Source: Myxococcus stipitatus
Lineage (GTDB): Bacteria; Myxococcota; Myxococcia; Myxococcales; Myxococcaceae
Assembly: GCF_038561935.1 (NCBI RefSeq)
Contig: NZ_CP102770.1
Coordinates: 5,642,001-5,706,000 of the forward strand
Reading direction: 5' to 3'
Length of the DNA: 64,000 bases
Below, one piece after another: positions 9,403 to 19,330 of the stretch. Positions within the stretch are counted from its first letter, which is position 1. Every line of letters begins with the position of its first letter. Made by a program: the position numbers and the translations under genes. The notes under the pieces were generated by a model, which saw only the letters and a program-made list of their open reading frames with translations, ran no database searches and was not told the DNA's origin.

Positions 9403-10461
9403 ATGGCTGCGAACCTGACCCTGCTGGCGGGGCCTGACGCGCTGCGGCTGCTCCGCGAGCGCGGCCTCCGTGGCGAAGACGTGGATGTCGTACCCGGGGC
9501 GTCTGGAGGCCCCAAGTGGCTGGTGCTGGCCGGGCTGGACCGCGCCTTGTTCGGCGACCTGTTCAAGGACCGGACCCGCCCCTTGCATCTGATTGGCAGC
9601 TCCATCGGGAGCTGGCGGCTGGCCTGCTTGGCGCAGAAGGACCCCGTGTCGGCGCTGCGCCGGTTCGAGGCCGCGTACATCGACCAGCGCTATCCCCCGA
9701 AGCCCTCGCCCGCCGTGGTGAGCGAGATGAGCGACCGCATCCTCGACGCGCTCCTCGGCGACGACGGCGTGGAGGAGATCATCCGCCATCCATGGGCGCG
9801 GCTGCACATCATCACCGCCCTCTGCCGAGGCCCCCTCGCGGCGGAGCATCGTCACGTCCAGCTGTTGGGCCTGACGCTGTGCGCGATGGGCAACGTGCTG
9901 AGCCGCAAGAGCCTGAGCCTCCACCTGCGCCGCGTCATCTTCGACACGGCGGGCGACACGAGCCCCTTCTCCTCCTGGCGGGACTTGCCCTCCGACCACC
10001 TGCCGCTGACGGCGCAGAACCTCAAGTCCGCGCTCATCGCGTCGGGCTCCATCCCGCTCGTGTTGAGGGGTGTGCGCATCCCCGGCGCACACCCGGGGGT
10101 GTACCGGGACGGCGGCGTCATCGACTACCACCTGGACATGAACTTCGGCCCGGGTGAGGGCCTGGTGCTCTATCCGCACTTCTATCCCTACGTGGTGCCG
10201 GGCTGGTTCGACAAGCCGCTGCGCTGGCGCCGGGCGAGGCCCGAGAACTTCCGCAGGGCCCTGCTCATCTCCCCGTCCGCCGCGCTGGTCGCGAAGCTGC
10301 CGGGTGGGAGGATTCCGGACCGCACCGACTTCGAGACGATGACGGACAACGAGCGGATCCGCGCCTGGAACAAGGTCGTCATCGAGAGCGAGCGGATGGG
10401 GGACGAACTCCAGGAGCTCCTCGCCACGGGCCGACTCGTCGACCACGTGCGCCCGCTCTGA
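9403..10461 (+). CDS. Patatin-like phospholipase
   Basis: The start at 9403 (MAANLTLLAG) is preferred because the ORF upstream of it overlaps the amidase start region and has no recognisable domain; the product has 352 residues. The patatin fold shows as a glycine-rich oxyanion segment (GASGGPKW), the nucleophile elbow GSSIG (GxSxG serine) and the catalytic Asp in YRDGGVID. This is a Ser-Asp dyad lipid acyl hydrolase. No signal peptide is visible, so it is probably cytoplasmic or inner-face membrane associated. It is convergent with the antiporter gene, only 13 bp apart. Confidence 0.85.
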   Translation: MAANLTLLAGPDALRLLRERGLRGEDVDVVPGASGGPKWLVLAGLDRALFGDLFKDRTRPLHLIGSSIGSWRLACLAQKDPVSALRRFEAAYIDQRYPPKPSPAVVSEMSDRILDALLGDDGVEEIIRHPWARLHIITALCRGPLAAEHRHVQLLGLTLCAMGNVLSRKSLSLHLRRVIFDTAGDTSPFSSWRDLPSDHLPLTAQNLKSALIASGSIPLVLRGVRIPGAHPGVYRDGGVIDYHLDMNFGPGEGLVLYPHFYPYVVPGWFDKPLRWRRARPENFRRALLISPSAALVAKLPGGRIPDRTDFETMTDNERIRAWNKVVIESERMGDELQELLATGRLVDHVRPL

Positions 10462-10474
10462 CAGCGCCGCGACG

Positions 10475-12889
10475 CTAGGGCTCGCGCTCGAGCTGGACCT
10501 TGTCCTCGTAGCACCAGCCCCACTGCTCGCCCGGCTCGAGCGAGCAGATGAGCGGATGGGCCGTCTCGTGGAAGTGCCGCGTCGCGTGCTTGTTCTTGGA
10601 GTCGTCGCAGCACCCCACCTTCCCGCACGTCAGACACAGGCGGAGGTGGACCCAGGTGTCATGGAGCTTGAGGCACTCCTCACAACCTCGGGTCCGTGGG
10701 CGGACCGGGCGAAGCTGGTCGAGGTGGCCACACGGCCCCGTGCCCGCGCGAGGGCGGAACTCATACGTGGCCTCCGTGTCGATGAGCTCGGCCGCCGTGC
10801 GAGGCGGAGTGGAGGTCGAGGGGCTCTCGGCATCGAGCCCTTCTGGAGGGGGGGCGCGAAACAGCTCGGCGACTCGCTCGAAGGCCTCGGCCGAGCCCTT
10901 GAGTGAGAGCTCATCCCCCGCTTCGAAGCGCGTGTGCTCCGACACATGGGACAGCACCTCACCGTCGCGTCGCAGCTCCAGGAGCTTGAGGGCGCCTCCC
11001 GCGCGCGGGGCCAGCGTCTCCACCGACTCGCCGACCACGGCTGCCCCCGGGCGAATCGTCACCTTGCGCCAGCTCAGACAGCCCTCTTCCAGCGCGCAGA
11101 TGAGCAGCGGCTTCTCGAGCGCGAGCGGCTGCCTCAGCGCCGCGTAGCCCGAGCGACGCACGGCGTCTTCGTTGTCCTCGATGTCCTTCGGCGACTGGCG
11201 GTAGTCCTCGAGCACCGAGGTCAACACCGCGACCAGTCCTTCCATCTCCTCGCAGATCACGACGTCCGCTCCAGCCGAGCGCACCGGGTCCACCTCCGAG
11301 ACCATGCGGACCCGCGCCACGAGCCGCAGCGTCGGGTTCTCCATCCGCGCCACGGCGACCACGTGCCGGGCCCTGCTCGCGTCGTCGTCCACGACGAGGA
11401 GGAGCTTGGCGCGCTGGACTCCCGCGACGCGCAGGGTGCGCTGCCGCGCATAGTCGCCCCGCAGCACGGACATACCCTCGGCCTCGGCCTCGTTCGCGCC
11501 CTGCGGACTCAGGGTGGTGACGAGGAAGGGAATGCCCGAACCTCGCAACACCCGGGACAGACGCCTCGCGCCCTCTCCGTAGCCCGCGACGATGGCGTGG
11601 TTCTCGAAGCGAGCGAAGGACTCGGCGGCGAGTGCTTCGGCTTCATCCGTCGTCGGCCCGCTCTGGGCGACGGCGAGCTGGCGACGCCGCTTGAGCTGTC
11701 CTCCCGCCCAGACGCCCAAGCGGGACAGCAGCGGCGTGAACACCATCAGCATCACGGTGGCCGCGATGAAGGCATGGGAGCCATCGGGAATGCCCGCTGG
11801 GAACAGCCCCAGCTTCCGGCCGCTGCGCTCCAGCACGAACGAGAACTCCCCCACCTGGGCCAGCAGCAGCGAAGCCTCCACCGCCACGGGTGCACGATAG
11901 CCCAGTGCCAGCACGCTGATGCCCGTCGTCACCACCTTGACCAGGAGCACGGCGACGATGGCCAGCAGCACCTCGGGCAGGTGCCGCACGAGGAAGCCCG
12001 CGTCCAACAACATGCCCACGGAGACGAAGAAGGTCGCGCTGAAGAGAATCTGGAGCGGGAGGATTTCGCCGAAGGCGTGCTCGCTGAAGCGGCTCTCGCT
12101 CACCACCAGGCCCGCGAGAAAGGCCCCCAGGGAGACGCTCACGCCCGCGAGGCTGGTGAGGTACGCAGTGCCGAAGCACACGGCGATGACGGTGAGGAGG
12201 AACAGCTCCGGCGAGCAGGTGCGCGCCACCACCTCCAGCAGTCGAGGCATCAACCGGCGCGCGACGACGAGCACGGCGACGATGATGCCCAGCGCCTTGC
12301 CGAAGGCCCCGACGAAATGCCACGGCGTGTCCCCGAGGCCCGAGAGGACAGGCACCAGCAGCACCATCATCACCACCGCGAGGTCCTGGAAGATGAGCAG
12401 GCCCAGGGACACCTGACCGACCTCGGACGACGTCTCGCCTCGGTCTCCCAGCAGCTTCAGGACGATGGCGGTGGAGGACAGCGCCACCAGGAAGCCGGTG
12501 AAGAGCGCGGGGCGCCACGCCACGCCGAACAGCATGAGCAGGCCCATCATGCCCACGGAGGCGAGGCCCACCTGAAGCCCTCCGCCACCGAACAAGAGCT
12601 TCTTCAGCCGCGCCAGCTTCTCCAGGCTGAACTCGAGGCCGATGCTGAACAGCAGGAGGATGACACCCAGCTCCGCGGCTGAGTTCACCAGCTCCAGGTC
12701 CTTCACCAGCCCCAGTGAGTTCGGACCAATCAAGGCCCCGGCGAGCAGGAAGCCGACAATGGGCACCAGCCGGAAGCGATGGCCGACGTAGGCCACCACC
12801 GCACCGGCGGCAATCAACACGACAATCTCTTGCAGGAACGGGGGTGCGGCGGAGGCGAATAGGTACATGACCGAGGGCGGTGGCCCCAT
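10475..12889 (-). CDS. KefB-type K+/H+ antiporter with TrkA domains and C-terminal UBP zinc finger
   Basis: The 804-residue protein has four parts. (1) About 12 membrane segments of the CPA2 cation:proton antiporter family (to about 390; VGFLLAGALIGPNSLGL near the start). (2) A RCK/TrkA-N Rossmann domain (about 430-550; IVAGYGEGARRL). (3) A TrkA-C domain (about 595-690). (4) A C-terminal ubiquitin-protease-type zinc finger (about 715-804) with CGHLDQL, CEECL, WVHLRLCLTCG, VGCCDDS, HATRHFHET and GWCYED, retaining the Cys/His ligands. Parts 1-3 indicate nucleotide-gated potassium/proton exchange in the inner membrane. The finger normally binds a C-terminal diglycine and is the odd element. The start is uncertain (ATG 12889, or ATG 12868 at MYLFAS). 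Confidence 0.88.
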   Translation of the reverse strand: MGPPPSVMYLFASAAPPFLQEIVVLIAAGAVVAYVGHRFRLVPIVGFLLAGALIGPNSLGLVKDLELVNSAAELGVILLLFSIGLEFSLEKLARLKKLLFGGGGLQVGLASVGMMGLLMLFGVAWRPALFTGFLVALSSTAIVLKLLGDRGETSSEVGQVSLGLLIFQDLAVVMMVLLVPVLSGLGDTPWHFVGAFGKALGIIVAVLVVARRLMPRLLEVVARTCSPELFLLTVIAVCFGTAYLTSLAGVSVSLGAFLAGLVVSESRFSEHAFGEILPLQILFSATFFVSVGMLLDAGFLVRHLPEVLLAIVAVLLVKVVTTGISVLALGYRAPVAVEASLLLAQVGEFSFVLERSGRKLGLFPAGIPDGSHAFIAATVMLMVFTPLLSRLGVWAGGQLKRRRQLAVAQSGPTTDEAEALAAESFARFENHAIVAGYGEGARRLSRVLRGSGIPFLVTTLSPQGANEAEAEGMSVLRGDYARQRTLRVAGVQRAKLLLVVDDDASRARHVVAVARMENPTLRLVARVRMVSEVDPVRSAGADVVICEEMEGLVAVLTSVLEDYRQSPKDIEDNEDAVRRSGYAALRQPLALEKPLLICALEEGCLSWRKVTIRPGAAVVGESVETLAPRAGGALKLLELRRDGEVLSHVSEHTRFEAGDELSLKGSAEAFERVAELFRAPPPEGLDAESPSTSTPPRTAAELIDTEATYEFRPRAGTGPCGHLDQLRPVRPRTRGCEECLKLHDTWVHLRLCLTCGKVGCCDDSKNKHATRHFHETAHPLICSLEPGEQWGWCYEDKVQLEREP

Positions 12890-13036
12890 TCGAGCCCCGC
12901 ACGCCCAGCCTGCCCCAGCGGGGACAGGCCCCAGGCTTGATGCGAAGCCATTCGTGCACCAGTCATCGTCACGTCGCTGGGGCCGCGGGCACTTGGGTGG
13001 CGAACGTCACCCCGAGAACGAACGCCCGACGAACAA

Positions 13037-13068
13037 CGGCCGGCCCCCTCATGCGAGGAGACCGGCCG
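13037..13068 (-). terminator. Strong hairpin downstream of the giant protease
   Basis: A 14-bp stem (two G-T pairs) with a four-base loop lies 73 bp after the protease stop, followed on the minus strand by TTGTTC. It is also upstream of the antiporter gene, so it separates the two units. Confidence 0.5.
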
Positions 13069-13141
13069 CCAGTGACTCAGACTTCAGTGAGCTGCCGGGA
13101 GCCGGGCCCGTGAGGCACCCGACTCCGCCGAAACCATCGGT

Positions 13142-16100
13142 TCAGTTCGAACGGCGGCGGCGGTGCAGCAGGCTGAGCAGCGCCAGCGCCATCATCCCCA
13201 TCGGAGCACCCGAGCCGGTCGCCGAGCAACCACCCTCCTCTTCCGGAGACGCAGTGGCCTGCGCCGTGGCGCTGTTGCTGGCGTTCTTGGTGTCCGTCAC
13301 CGTCAGCTTGAAGGTGAACGTGGCGCTGCCACCATCGAGGTCGGGGACATCGACGCTGATGACCGCCTTGTTCGTCTCGTTGAGCGTCACGCGCGGGCCA
13401 CTCGTCTGCTCCCACTTGTACGTGAGCGCATCGCCATCCGCGTCACTGGAGCCCGAGCCGTCGAGCGTCATCGACGTCTGGTCCCCATTGACGATGATGC
13501 GAGCCAGCGCCACCGGCTCCCGGTTCGGCACGGGCACGGAGGTGATGGTGACGACCACCAGCGAGGCCGCGCTGCTGGCCGTGCCATCGCTCACCACCAG
13601 GCTGAACACCAGGTCGCGCTCCGCCGTCACCGTCGGCGCGGTGAACGTCGGCTGCGCCACGGTGGCACTGGACAGCGCCACCGACGGGCCGCTGACCTGG
13701 GTCCACTGATACGTCACGGCGGTGCCATCGGGGTCGCTGCTCGCGCTGCCATTGAGCGTCACGGTGGCACCCGACTGGGCCGTCGCCGCGGCTCCCGCGT
13801 TCGCGACAGGCGCACGATTCACGTTGCGCAGGGTGACTGTCACATCCCTGCTCACGTTGTTCGTGCCATCGGACACCGTCACGCGGAACGTGAGCACCGC
13901 GTTGGCGCTCACCTCACCAGCCCGGAACGACGCGGTCGCGGTGTTGGCGTTCTCCAGGGTGACCGGATCGCCGTGCACCTGGCTCCACGCGTACGTCAGT
14001 GCATCGCCATCCGGGTCCGTGGCCTGCGCCACGAGGGACACGGTGGTCCGCTCATCGGCCGTCACCGCGGAGGCGGTCACCACGGGCAGGCGGTTGTCAC
14101 CCGAGACGACCACGTCCACCGAGTCGCTCACCGTATGCACGCCATCGCTCACCAGGAGCCGGAACGTCAGCGTCCCGGAGCCCTCCGGTGCGGTGAACGA
14201 AGCATTCAGGCGGGTCGCATCCGCCAGCGCCACGGGAGTGCCGGACGTCTGCACCCAGGCGTACGTGAGGCTGTCGCCATCCGCGTCGTTCGCCGTGCCC
14301 GCGAGCGTGTACTGCTCGCGCGCGACCACGGTTCCGTCCGTCCCCGCGTCCGCCGTCGGAGCACGGTTGACGTTGAGCACCGTCACGGCCACGTCATGCG
14401 ACGCCGTCGTCGCGCCATCGCTCACCGTGACGCGCAGGGTAACGACCGTGTCGGTTGTCACCTCGCCCGTCGCGAACGAGACCGTCGCGGTGTTGGCGTT
14501 CTCCAGCGTCACCTGCGGACCGGCGATGCGCTCCCAGGAGTAGGTCAGCGAATCGCCATCGGGGTCGGCCCCCGTGGCGGTGACGGAGACAGTGCTCCGC
14601 TCGTTGGCCGACGTGGGCGAAGCCGTCACCACCGGCGCGCGATTCACCGGGGACACCTGCACATCCACCGTGTCGCTCGCAAGAGCGCTGCCATCGCTCA
14701 CGGAGAGGCGGAAGGTCAGCGTCTCGCCCGTGACCGTCTCGGGCGCGATGAACGTGGCCACCGCCGACGTGGCGTTGGAGAGGGCCACCGGCGTGCCCGC
14801 CATCTGCACCCAGGTGTACGTCAGGCTGTCTCCATCCGCGTCGCTCGCCGATCCGCTCAGCGTCGCCTGGGCCCGCTCGTTCACCGAGCCATCCAGGCCC
14901 GCGTTGACCGTCGGCGCGCGATTGACGTGGCGCACGTCCACCGTCACGTCATGCGACGCCTCCGCCGTGCCATCGGACACCGTCACCCGGAAGCCAAGGA
15001 CCGTGTTGGCGGCCACCTCTCCCGTCGCGAAGGAGGCCGTCGCGGTGTTGGCGTTCTCCAGCGCCACGGGCGAACCCGAGACCTGGGTCCAGGTGTACGT
15101 CAGCGCGTCGCCGTCCGCGTCGGAGGCCGAGGCCAGGAGGCTGGCCGTGCTTCGCTCATCCACGGACACCGACGACGCCGTCACCACCGGCGGGCGGTTC
15201 ACGTGCCGGACGACGACATCGACGGTGTCATTCACGCTGACCTTGCCGTCGGACACGGCGAGGCGGAACGTGAGCGTCGTGTCGAAGGTCACCTCGGGAG
15301 CGGTGAACGTGGCCGAGGCCGCCGTGTAGCCAGCCAGCGCGACCGGCGGGCCCGCGATCTGCGTCCACAGGTACGAGAGTCCATCACCGTCCACGTCGCT
15401 CGCGGAGCCGGACAAGGTGACGGAGCTGCGCTCGTCGACCGAGGCATCCACCCCGGCGTTCACCGTCGGAGCCCGATTGACGTTGCGCACGCGCACCGTC
15501 ACGGTGTCCGTGGTCGCCAGGGTCCCGTCCGAGACGCGCAGCCGCAGGACGATGTCCCGGTCCGCGGGCACGTCCGGGGCGGTGAACGTGACGGTCGGCG
15601 TATCCGTTCCAGCCAGCACGACCGCCGGTCCCGTCGTCTGCGTCCACGTATAGGTGAGCGGGTTGCCGTCGGCGTCCGTGCCGCTGCCGGCGACGGTGAC
15701 AGGCGTGCGCTCATCCACCGTCAGGTCCGGCCCGGCGTTCGCGACCGGCGGGCGGTTCACACACACGTTGTTGTCCGCCACGAAGCCCGTGAACGGCGTG
15801 TTGTCGATGCCTCGGAAGGCCAGGTTGTCCAGCGTCCAGCCCTCCGCGCCCGTGCCGTCGTCGGTGCCGATGCGGAAGCGGATCTGCACGGTCTGGCCCG
15901 CGTAGGCGGTGCCCAGGTCCAACGTCGCCGCCATGAGGCTGGGGAAGTTGGGAGACACGTTCACCAGGGCGTTGCGCCCCTTCAGCGGATTCGTGCCTTC
16001 CGGGACGTTGTACAGCACGCCCCCGTAGAGCGGCGTGCCGATGTCCGTCCACGTCGCGCCTTCATCCTGGGTGATTTCGATGACGGCGCCGTCGTAATTC

Positions 16101-19100
16101 CGGAGATTGGTCTGGTTCGTCTCGAACTGGTACGCGTGCTCGAAGGTGACGACGAACGGCTCGGTCGCGCTCACCTGCAGCGGCGGCGTCTTCAGCCAGA
16201 AGTCCGAGGGCACCGCCACGTCCCGGCCATGGAAGCCCCGGTTGAGCTTGTCGTCGTCGACGTAGGCGTAGCCGAAGTACCACTCGTTGAGCCGAGGGTC
16301 CTCGCTCGACTCGAACTCCCACGGAATCGTCGCGATGTTGGACTGGACGGTCTCGACCTTCGTGGTGCCGGGTGCCTCGTCCTGGTTCGTCAGCGCATAC
16401 AGCGTCTCGATGACATCGCCCGGCGTGGCCTGGTGCTCGTCGCGGAAGGCCAGGATGAACTCCGCCGTCGTGGACGGCGCGGCCCCCGACAGCGTCACCG
16501 GAATGGCGACCGTCACCTCCCCGAAGGGAGGAATCTCCGGGAAGCGGAGCGCCCCACCGTTTCCAATGGAGACCCCGCGCGTCCGGGACGTCACCGTCGC
16601 GGAAGCATCCCGCGCGGGCGCCGAGCCGATGTTGGTCATCGTGATGATGATGCGGCCCGTCTCCCCATTGTCGAGGACCCCGTCCCGGTCACACGAGCCG
16701 GTCGGCAGGTCATCGGCGAGAATCGCGGACACCATCCGCAGCGAGGCCCCCAGGCGGAAGCTCTCCACCACGCCTTCGTGGTTGCGGGAGCTGGACGGAG
16801 GCGCCACGGCGTCGACACCGGCGCCGCGCTTGGCGAAGGCCACCCAGATGCGCTGGGCATCCTCGGGGTCGTTGACGTAGGCCCCCGCGAGGATGGCGTC
16901 ACGCGCTTCCAGGTACGTCGGCGCGTAGGGCGTCTGCATGTAGCCCAGCGTCAGGTAGCGCTTCATGCGCGCCTGCGCCTCCGCGAATGGATGCGCGCGC
17001 AGCAGCGACGTATAGACCTCCCAGAGCATCGTCGCCCACACCTCACCGGAGTTGTGGACCTGCGAGTTGGGGCTGCCGGGGATGGTGGGCGCGGTCGTCG
17101 GCAACGCGGACGAGTCCGCGATGTGGCGGAACGTCAGCGCGTTCTTCGTCATGTCCGACGAGTACGTCACGCGACGGATGCCGAAGAAGGCGCTGGCCGG
17201 CGAGTTGCCGCGCGTGGCGTACTCCGCCGCGCCATATGCACCATTCCAGTTCGCGTTCGAGGGGACCTCGATGTCCTCCGCGCGCGTCACCATCAGCAGG
17301 GCGGTGAAGTCCGCCCAGCCCTCGCCCATGGCGCGTCCCTGGTTGTTGACCAGGCCCGCCGCATCCTGGATGAGGCGGTTGCTCATGTAGTGGCCCCACT
17401 CGTGCGCGACGATGATGTTGTCGATGGTGCCGTCCTGCTGGAGGGTCGGCTCCCGGAACATCCGCACGTTCAGGCCCTCGGCGTTGCGGATGCGGTTGCC
17501 TTCGGCCCGCGTGATACGCATCGAGGGGATGGTGATGGCGGCCGACGTCCCGGAGATGTTCGCCCGCCAGTCGGACACGTCACTGGCGAAGAGGACACCC
17601 GCGGCGCCAGCGGCCTGTGCGTTGGTGATCTTCGTGAGCAAGGTGCAGGAGCCCACGTCGATGAAGGCAATCTTTCCATTCACCTCCGCGGCGTTGGTCA
17701 GCGGAGAGCAGGCATCCGTGGTGAGCGGGCCCGCGGGGTTCGCGGGGTCCTGCGAGATGACCACGTCGCCCGTGGTGTCGAACGTCTGGGGGCCGAGCTG
17801 GTACGCGACACCCGGCGCGACATCCCCCGCGACAGTCGAGGGCGCGTTCACCGTCAACACGGCGCGCCGCACCCCGTTGAAGAGGTACATCTGCATCTGC
17901 GGCGAGGCACCATCCGCCGGCGTGGACATGTTGGCGTTGTTCACACCGCCGTAGTCCTGGGCCTGCGCGATGACCGGGTCTCCCGCCTCCCCTCCCCGGC
18001 CGTAGTTGTCGCGCTGGGCATTGCCCGCGAGCTCGTCGAAGCCGGAGTCGTAGAACCAGTCATGCAGCCAGTTGTTCACGAAGAACAGGCTGGTGGTCGC
18101 CGCGGCGATCTGTTCGGCGTTGGCGTTCGGCGCGATGTCGAACTGCATCGTCCGGTCGAACACGCCCGGCGCGGTGACGACGGGCCGGAGGTCTCCCGCC
18201 CCGTAGCCATTCGGGGTGACGAGGTCCGCGTACGCATCCACGTTGTTGCCGGAGGTCTCCGTGGCGTCCGCGGGCAGCCAGGGGTCGTTCTGGCTGAACG
18301 GAGCGTTCTGCAAGGTGACCAGCGACGGCGCGACGAACGCGGGGGTGAAGACCGTGGGCGTGCCCGTCGGATGCGGCGTGGCGGTGGTGCCCGCGGGGCC
18401 GTCATGGGGCGTGAAGGGGGGCGTGGCGTCCGCGAAGACGCGGTAGCTGAAGGCCGCGTCCTCGCGCAGGTTCTTGCGCGACAGCACCCGGCCATCCTGC
18501 GCGGAGATGACGTACGAGTAGGTGTCCGACTCGACGCTGCCCTCTCGGCCCGTCTCCAGCTCCAGGTAGTACGCGGGGAGCAGCGCGTCCCGGAGCACGT
18601 AGTAGACCTGCTTCGAGCGCGCGGGAGCGACCAGCCCCTCCTCCAGCGGCCGCGCATACATCGCCAGGTCGAAGTGCGAGTAGCGCCCGCCCTTCTTCGC
18701 GCTCTTCACGCCCGTCAGCAGGCTGCCGTCGAGCGGCTTCCCGGTGAGGTCTTCGTAGGCCAGGGCAATGGCGGAGGTCGCCGGCAGCGTGAATCGAAGC
18801 TTCTCACTGGCCTTCGTCGACGACACATGGGGCGACAGCGAGCCCGAGATGGTCACCACCTCGTTCGCCTGGTTCATCAGCAGCTGGAGGTTGTGGCGGA
18901 ACACCTCGATGCCCGCGACCTCCTGCGCCACCGTGACGACCTTCACCCCCTGCCCCAGCTCACGCACCGCGGAGACCCGAGCCCCCGCCGCCTCGAACGA
19001 CGGGACGCCATACAGGTCCGAGTAGTCGTTGAGCTGCGTGAGCGCGGCCGTCCCGGGCGCCATGCCTTCGTACCGCTGGCGCAGCTTCGCCCGGGCCTCG

Positions 19101-19330
19101 CCACCACCCTGACCGTGTGCCCACACGAAGCGAGGCGCACCCGTCAGCGAGTCCCGATGCGTGACACCCACCTGCGTGTCAGCGTCCTTGGGCTTGAGGC
19201 GGCTCAGGGACGTACGGGCCGTGGGCATCGCCTCGAGATATGCGTCGTAGTTCGGAAGTGTCCGGGCCATGGAGCCGGTGCCCGAAAGCACCAGCGCCAT
19301 GCCTGACAGCTTGGCAACCAACCTTCTCAC
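13142..19330 (-). CDS. Giant M36 (fungalysin-type) metalloprotease with PA domain, nine PKD-like repeats and MYXO-CTERM
   Basis: The GTG at 19330 gives 2,062 residues starting with a signal peptide (VRRLVAKLSGMALVLSG) and has GGGAG eight bases upstream; the ORF continues 70 codons further without recognisable content. Order: FTP-like propeptide (to about 300); M36 catalytic domain with HEWGH (residues 643-647) and the downstream Glu in GEGWAD (about 670), with a PA domain inserted before it (IAFIDVGSCTLL); a beta-sandwich region (about 950-1170); nine PKD/REJ-like repeats (about 1187-2030); and a terminal CSATGSG, hydrophobic segment and RRRR. That tail is the MYXO-CTERM signal expected to be processed by myxosortase and lipid-anchored at the cell surface. 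It is probably a surface or outer-membrane-vesicle protease. It is monocistronic. Confidence 0.92.
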   Translation of the reverse strand: MRRLVAKLSGMALVLSGTGSMARTLPNYDAYLEAMPTARTSLSRLKPKDADTQVGVTHRDSLTGAPRFVWAHGQGGGEARAKLRQRYEGMAPGTAALTQLNDYSDLYGVPSFEAAGARVSAVRELGQGVKVVTVAQEVAGIEVFRHNLQLLMNQANEVVTISGSLSPHVSSTKASEKLRFTLPATSAIALAYEDLTGKPLDGSLLTGVKSAKKGGRYSHFDLAMYARPLEEGLVAPARSKQVYYVLRDALLPAYYLELETGREGSVESDTYSYVISAQDGRVLSRKNLREDAAFSYRVFADATPPFTPHDGPAGTTATPHPTGTPTVFTPAFVAPSLVTLQNAPFSQNDPWLPADATETSGNNVDAYADLVTPNGYGAGDLRPVVTAPGVFDRTMQFDIAPNANAEQIAAATTSLFFVNNWLHDWFYDSGFDELAGNAQRDNYGRGGEAGDPVIAQAQDYGGVNNANMSTPADGASPQMQMYLFNGVRRAVLTVNAPSTVAGDVAPGVAYQLGPQTFDTTGDVVISQDPANPAGPLTTDACSPLTNAAEVNGKIAFIDVGSCTLLTKITNAQAAGAAGVLFASDVSDWRANISGTSAAITIPSMRITRAEGNRIRNAEGLNVRMFREPTLQQDGTIDNIIVAHEWGHYMSNRLIQDAAGLVNNQGRAMGEGWADFTALLMVTRAEDIEVPSNANWNGAYGAAEYATRGNSPASAFFGIRRVTYSSDMTKNALTFRHIADSSALPTTAPTIPGSPNSQVHNSGEVWATMLWEVYTSLLRAHPFAEAQARMKRYLTLGYMQTPYAPTYLEARDAILAGAYVNDPEDAQRIWVAFAKRGAGVDAVAPPSSSRNHEGVVESFRLGASLRMVSAILADDLPTGSCDRDGVLDNGETGRIIITMTNIGSAPARDASATVTSRTRGVSIGNGGALRFPEIPPFGEVTVAIPVTLSGAAPSTTAEFILAFRDEHQATPGDVIETLYALTNQDEAPGTTKVETVQSNIATIPWEFESSEDPRLNEWYFGYAYVDDDKLNRGFHGRDVAVPSDFWLKTPPLQVSATEPFVVTFEHAYQFETNQTNLRNYDGAVIEITQDEGATWTDIGTPLYGGVLYNVPEGTNPLKGRNALVNVSPNFPSLMAATLDLGTAYAGQTVQIRFRIGTDDGTGAEGWTLDNLAFRGIDNTPFTGFVADNNVCVNRPPVANAGPDLTVDERTPVTVAGSGTDADGNPLTYTWTQTTGPAVVLAGTDTPTVTFTAPDVPADRDIVLRLRVSDGTLATTDTVTVRVRNVNRAPTVNAGVDASVDERSSVTLSGSASDVDGDGLSYLWTQIAGPPVALAGYTAASATFTAPEVTFDTTLTFRLAVSDGKVSVNDTVDVVVRHVNRPPVVTASSVSVDERSTASLLASASDADGDALTYTWTQVSGSPVALENANTATASFATGEVAANTVLGFRVTVSDGTAEASHDVTVDVRHVNRAPTVNAGLDGSVNERAQATLSGSASDADGDSLTYTWVQMAGTPVALSNATSAVATFIAPETVTGETLTFRLSVSDGSALASDTVDVQVSPVNRAPVVTASPTSANERSTVSVTATGADPDGDSLTYSWERIAGPQVTLENANTATVSFATGEVTTDTVVTLRVTVSDGATTASHDVAVTVLNVNRAPTADAGTDGTVVAREQYTLAGTANDADGDSLTYAWVQTSGTPVALADATRLNASFTAPEGSGTLTFRLLVSDGVHTVSDSVDVVVSGDNRLPVVTASAVTADERTTVSLVAQATDPDGDALTYAWSQVHGDPVTLENANTATASFRAGEVSANAVLTFRVTVSDGTNNVSRDVTVTLRNVNRAPVANAGAAATAQSGATVTLNGSASSDPDGTAVTYQWTQVSGPSVALSSATVAQPTFTAPTVTAERDLVFSLVVSDGTASSAASLVVVTITSVPVPNREPVALARIIVNGDQTSMTLDGSGSSDADGDALTYKWEQTSGPRVTLNETNKAVISVDVPDLDGGSATFTFKLTVTDTKNASNSATAQATASPEEEGGCSATGSGAPMGMMALALLSLLHRRRRSN
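13200..15775 (-). repeat. Nine tandem PKD/REJ-like domain repeats inside the protease gene
   Basis: Each unit is about 285 bp (95 residues) and starts with NR(A/P)P. It carries a DADGD(S/A)LTY-W-Q-SG core and ends with a VSDG strand and V-NVNR or V-HVNR. Units 2, 4 and 6 share a TVNAG/TADAG opening, and units 3, 5 and 7 share VVTAS/VTAS, which points to duplication of a two-domain block. Units 1, 8 and 9 are more divergent. Confidence 0.85.

Noticed and set aside
13200..15775. CRISPR-like or satellite repeat
   Set aside because: The repeats are about 285 bp, in frame, diverged at DNA level and encode protein domains.
13163..19306. A 2,047-codon open frame on the plus strand, opposite the giant protease
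   Set aside because: It is Arg/His/Gly-rich with no domains and mirrors the protease codons; strong GC bias at third positions leaves long antisense frames open.
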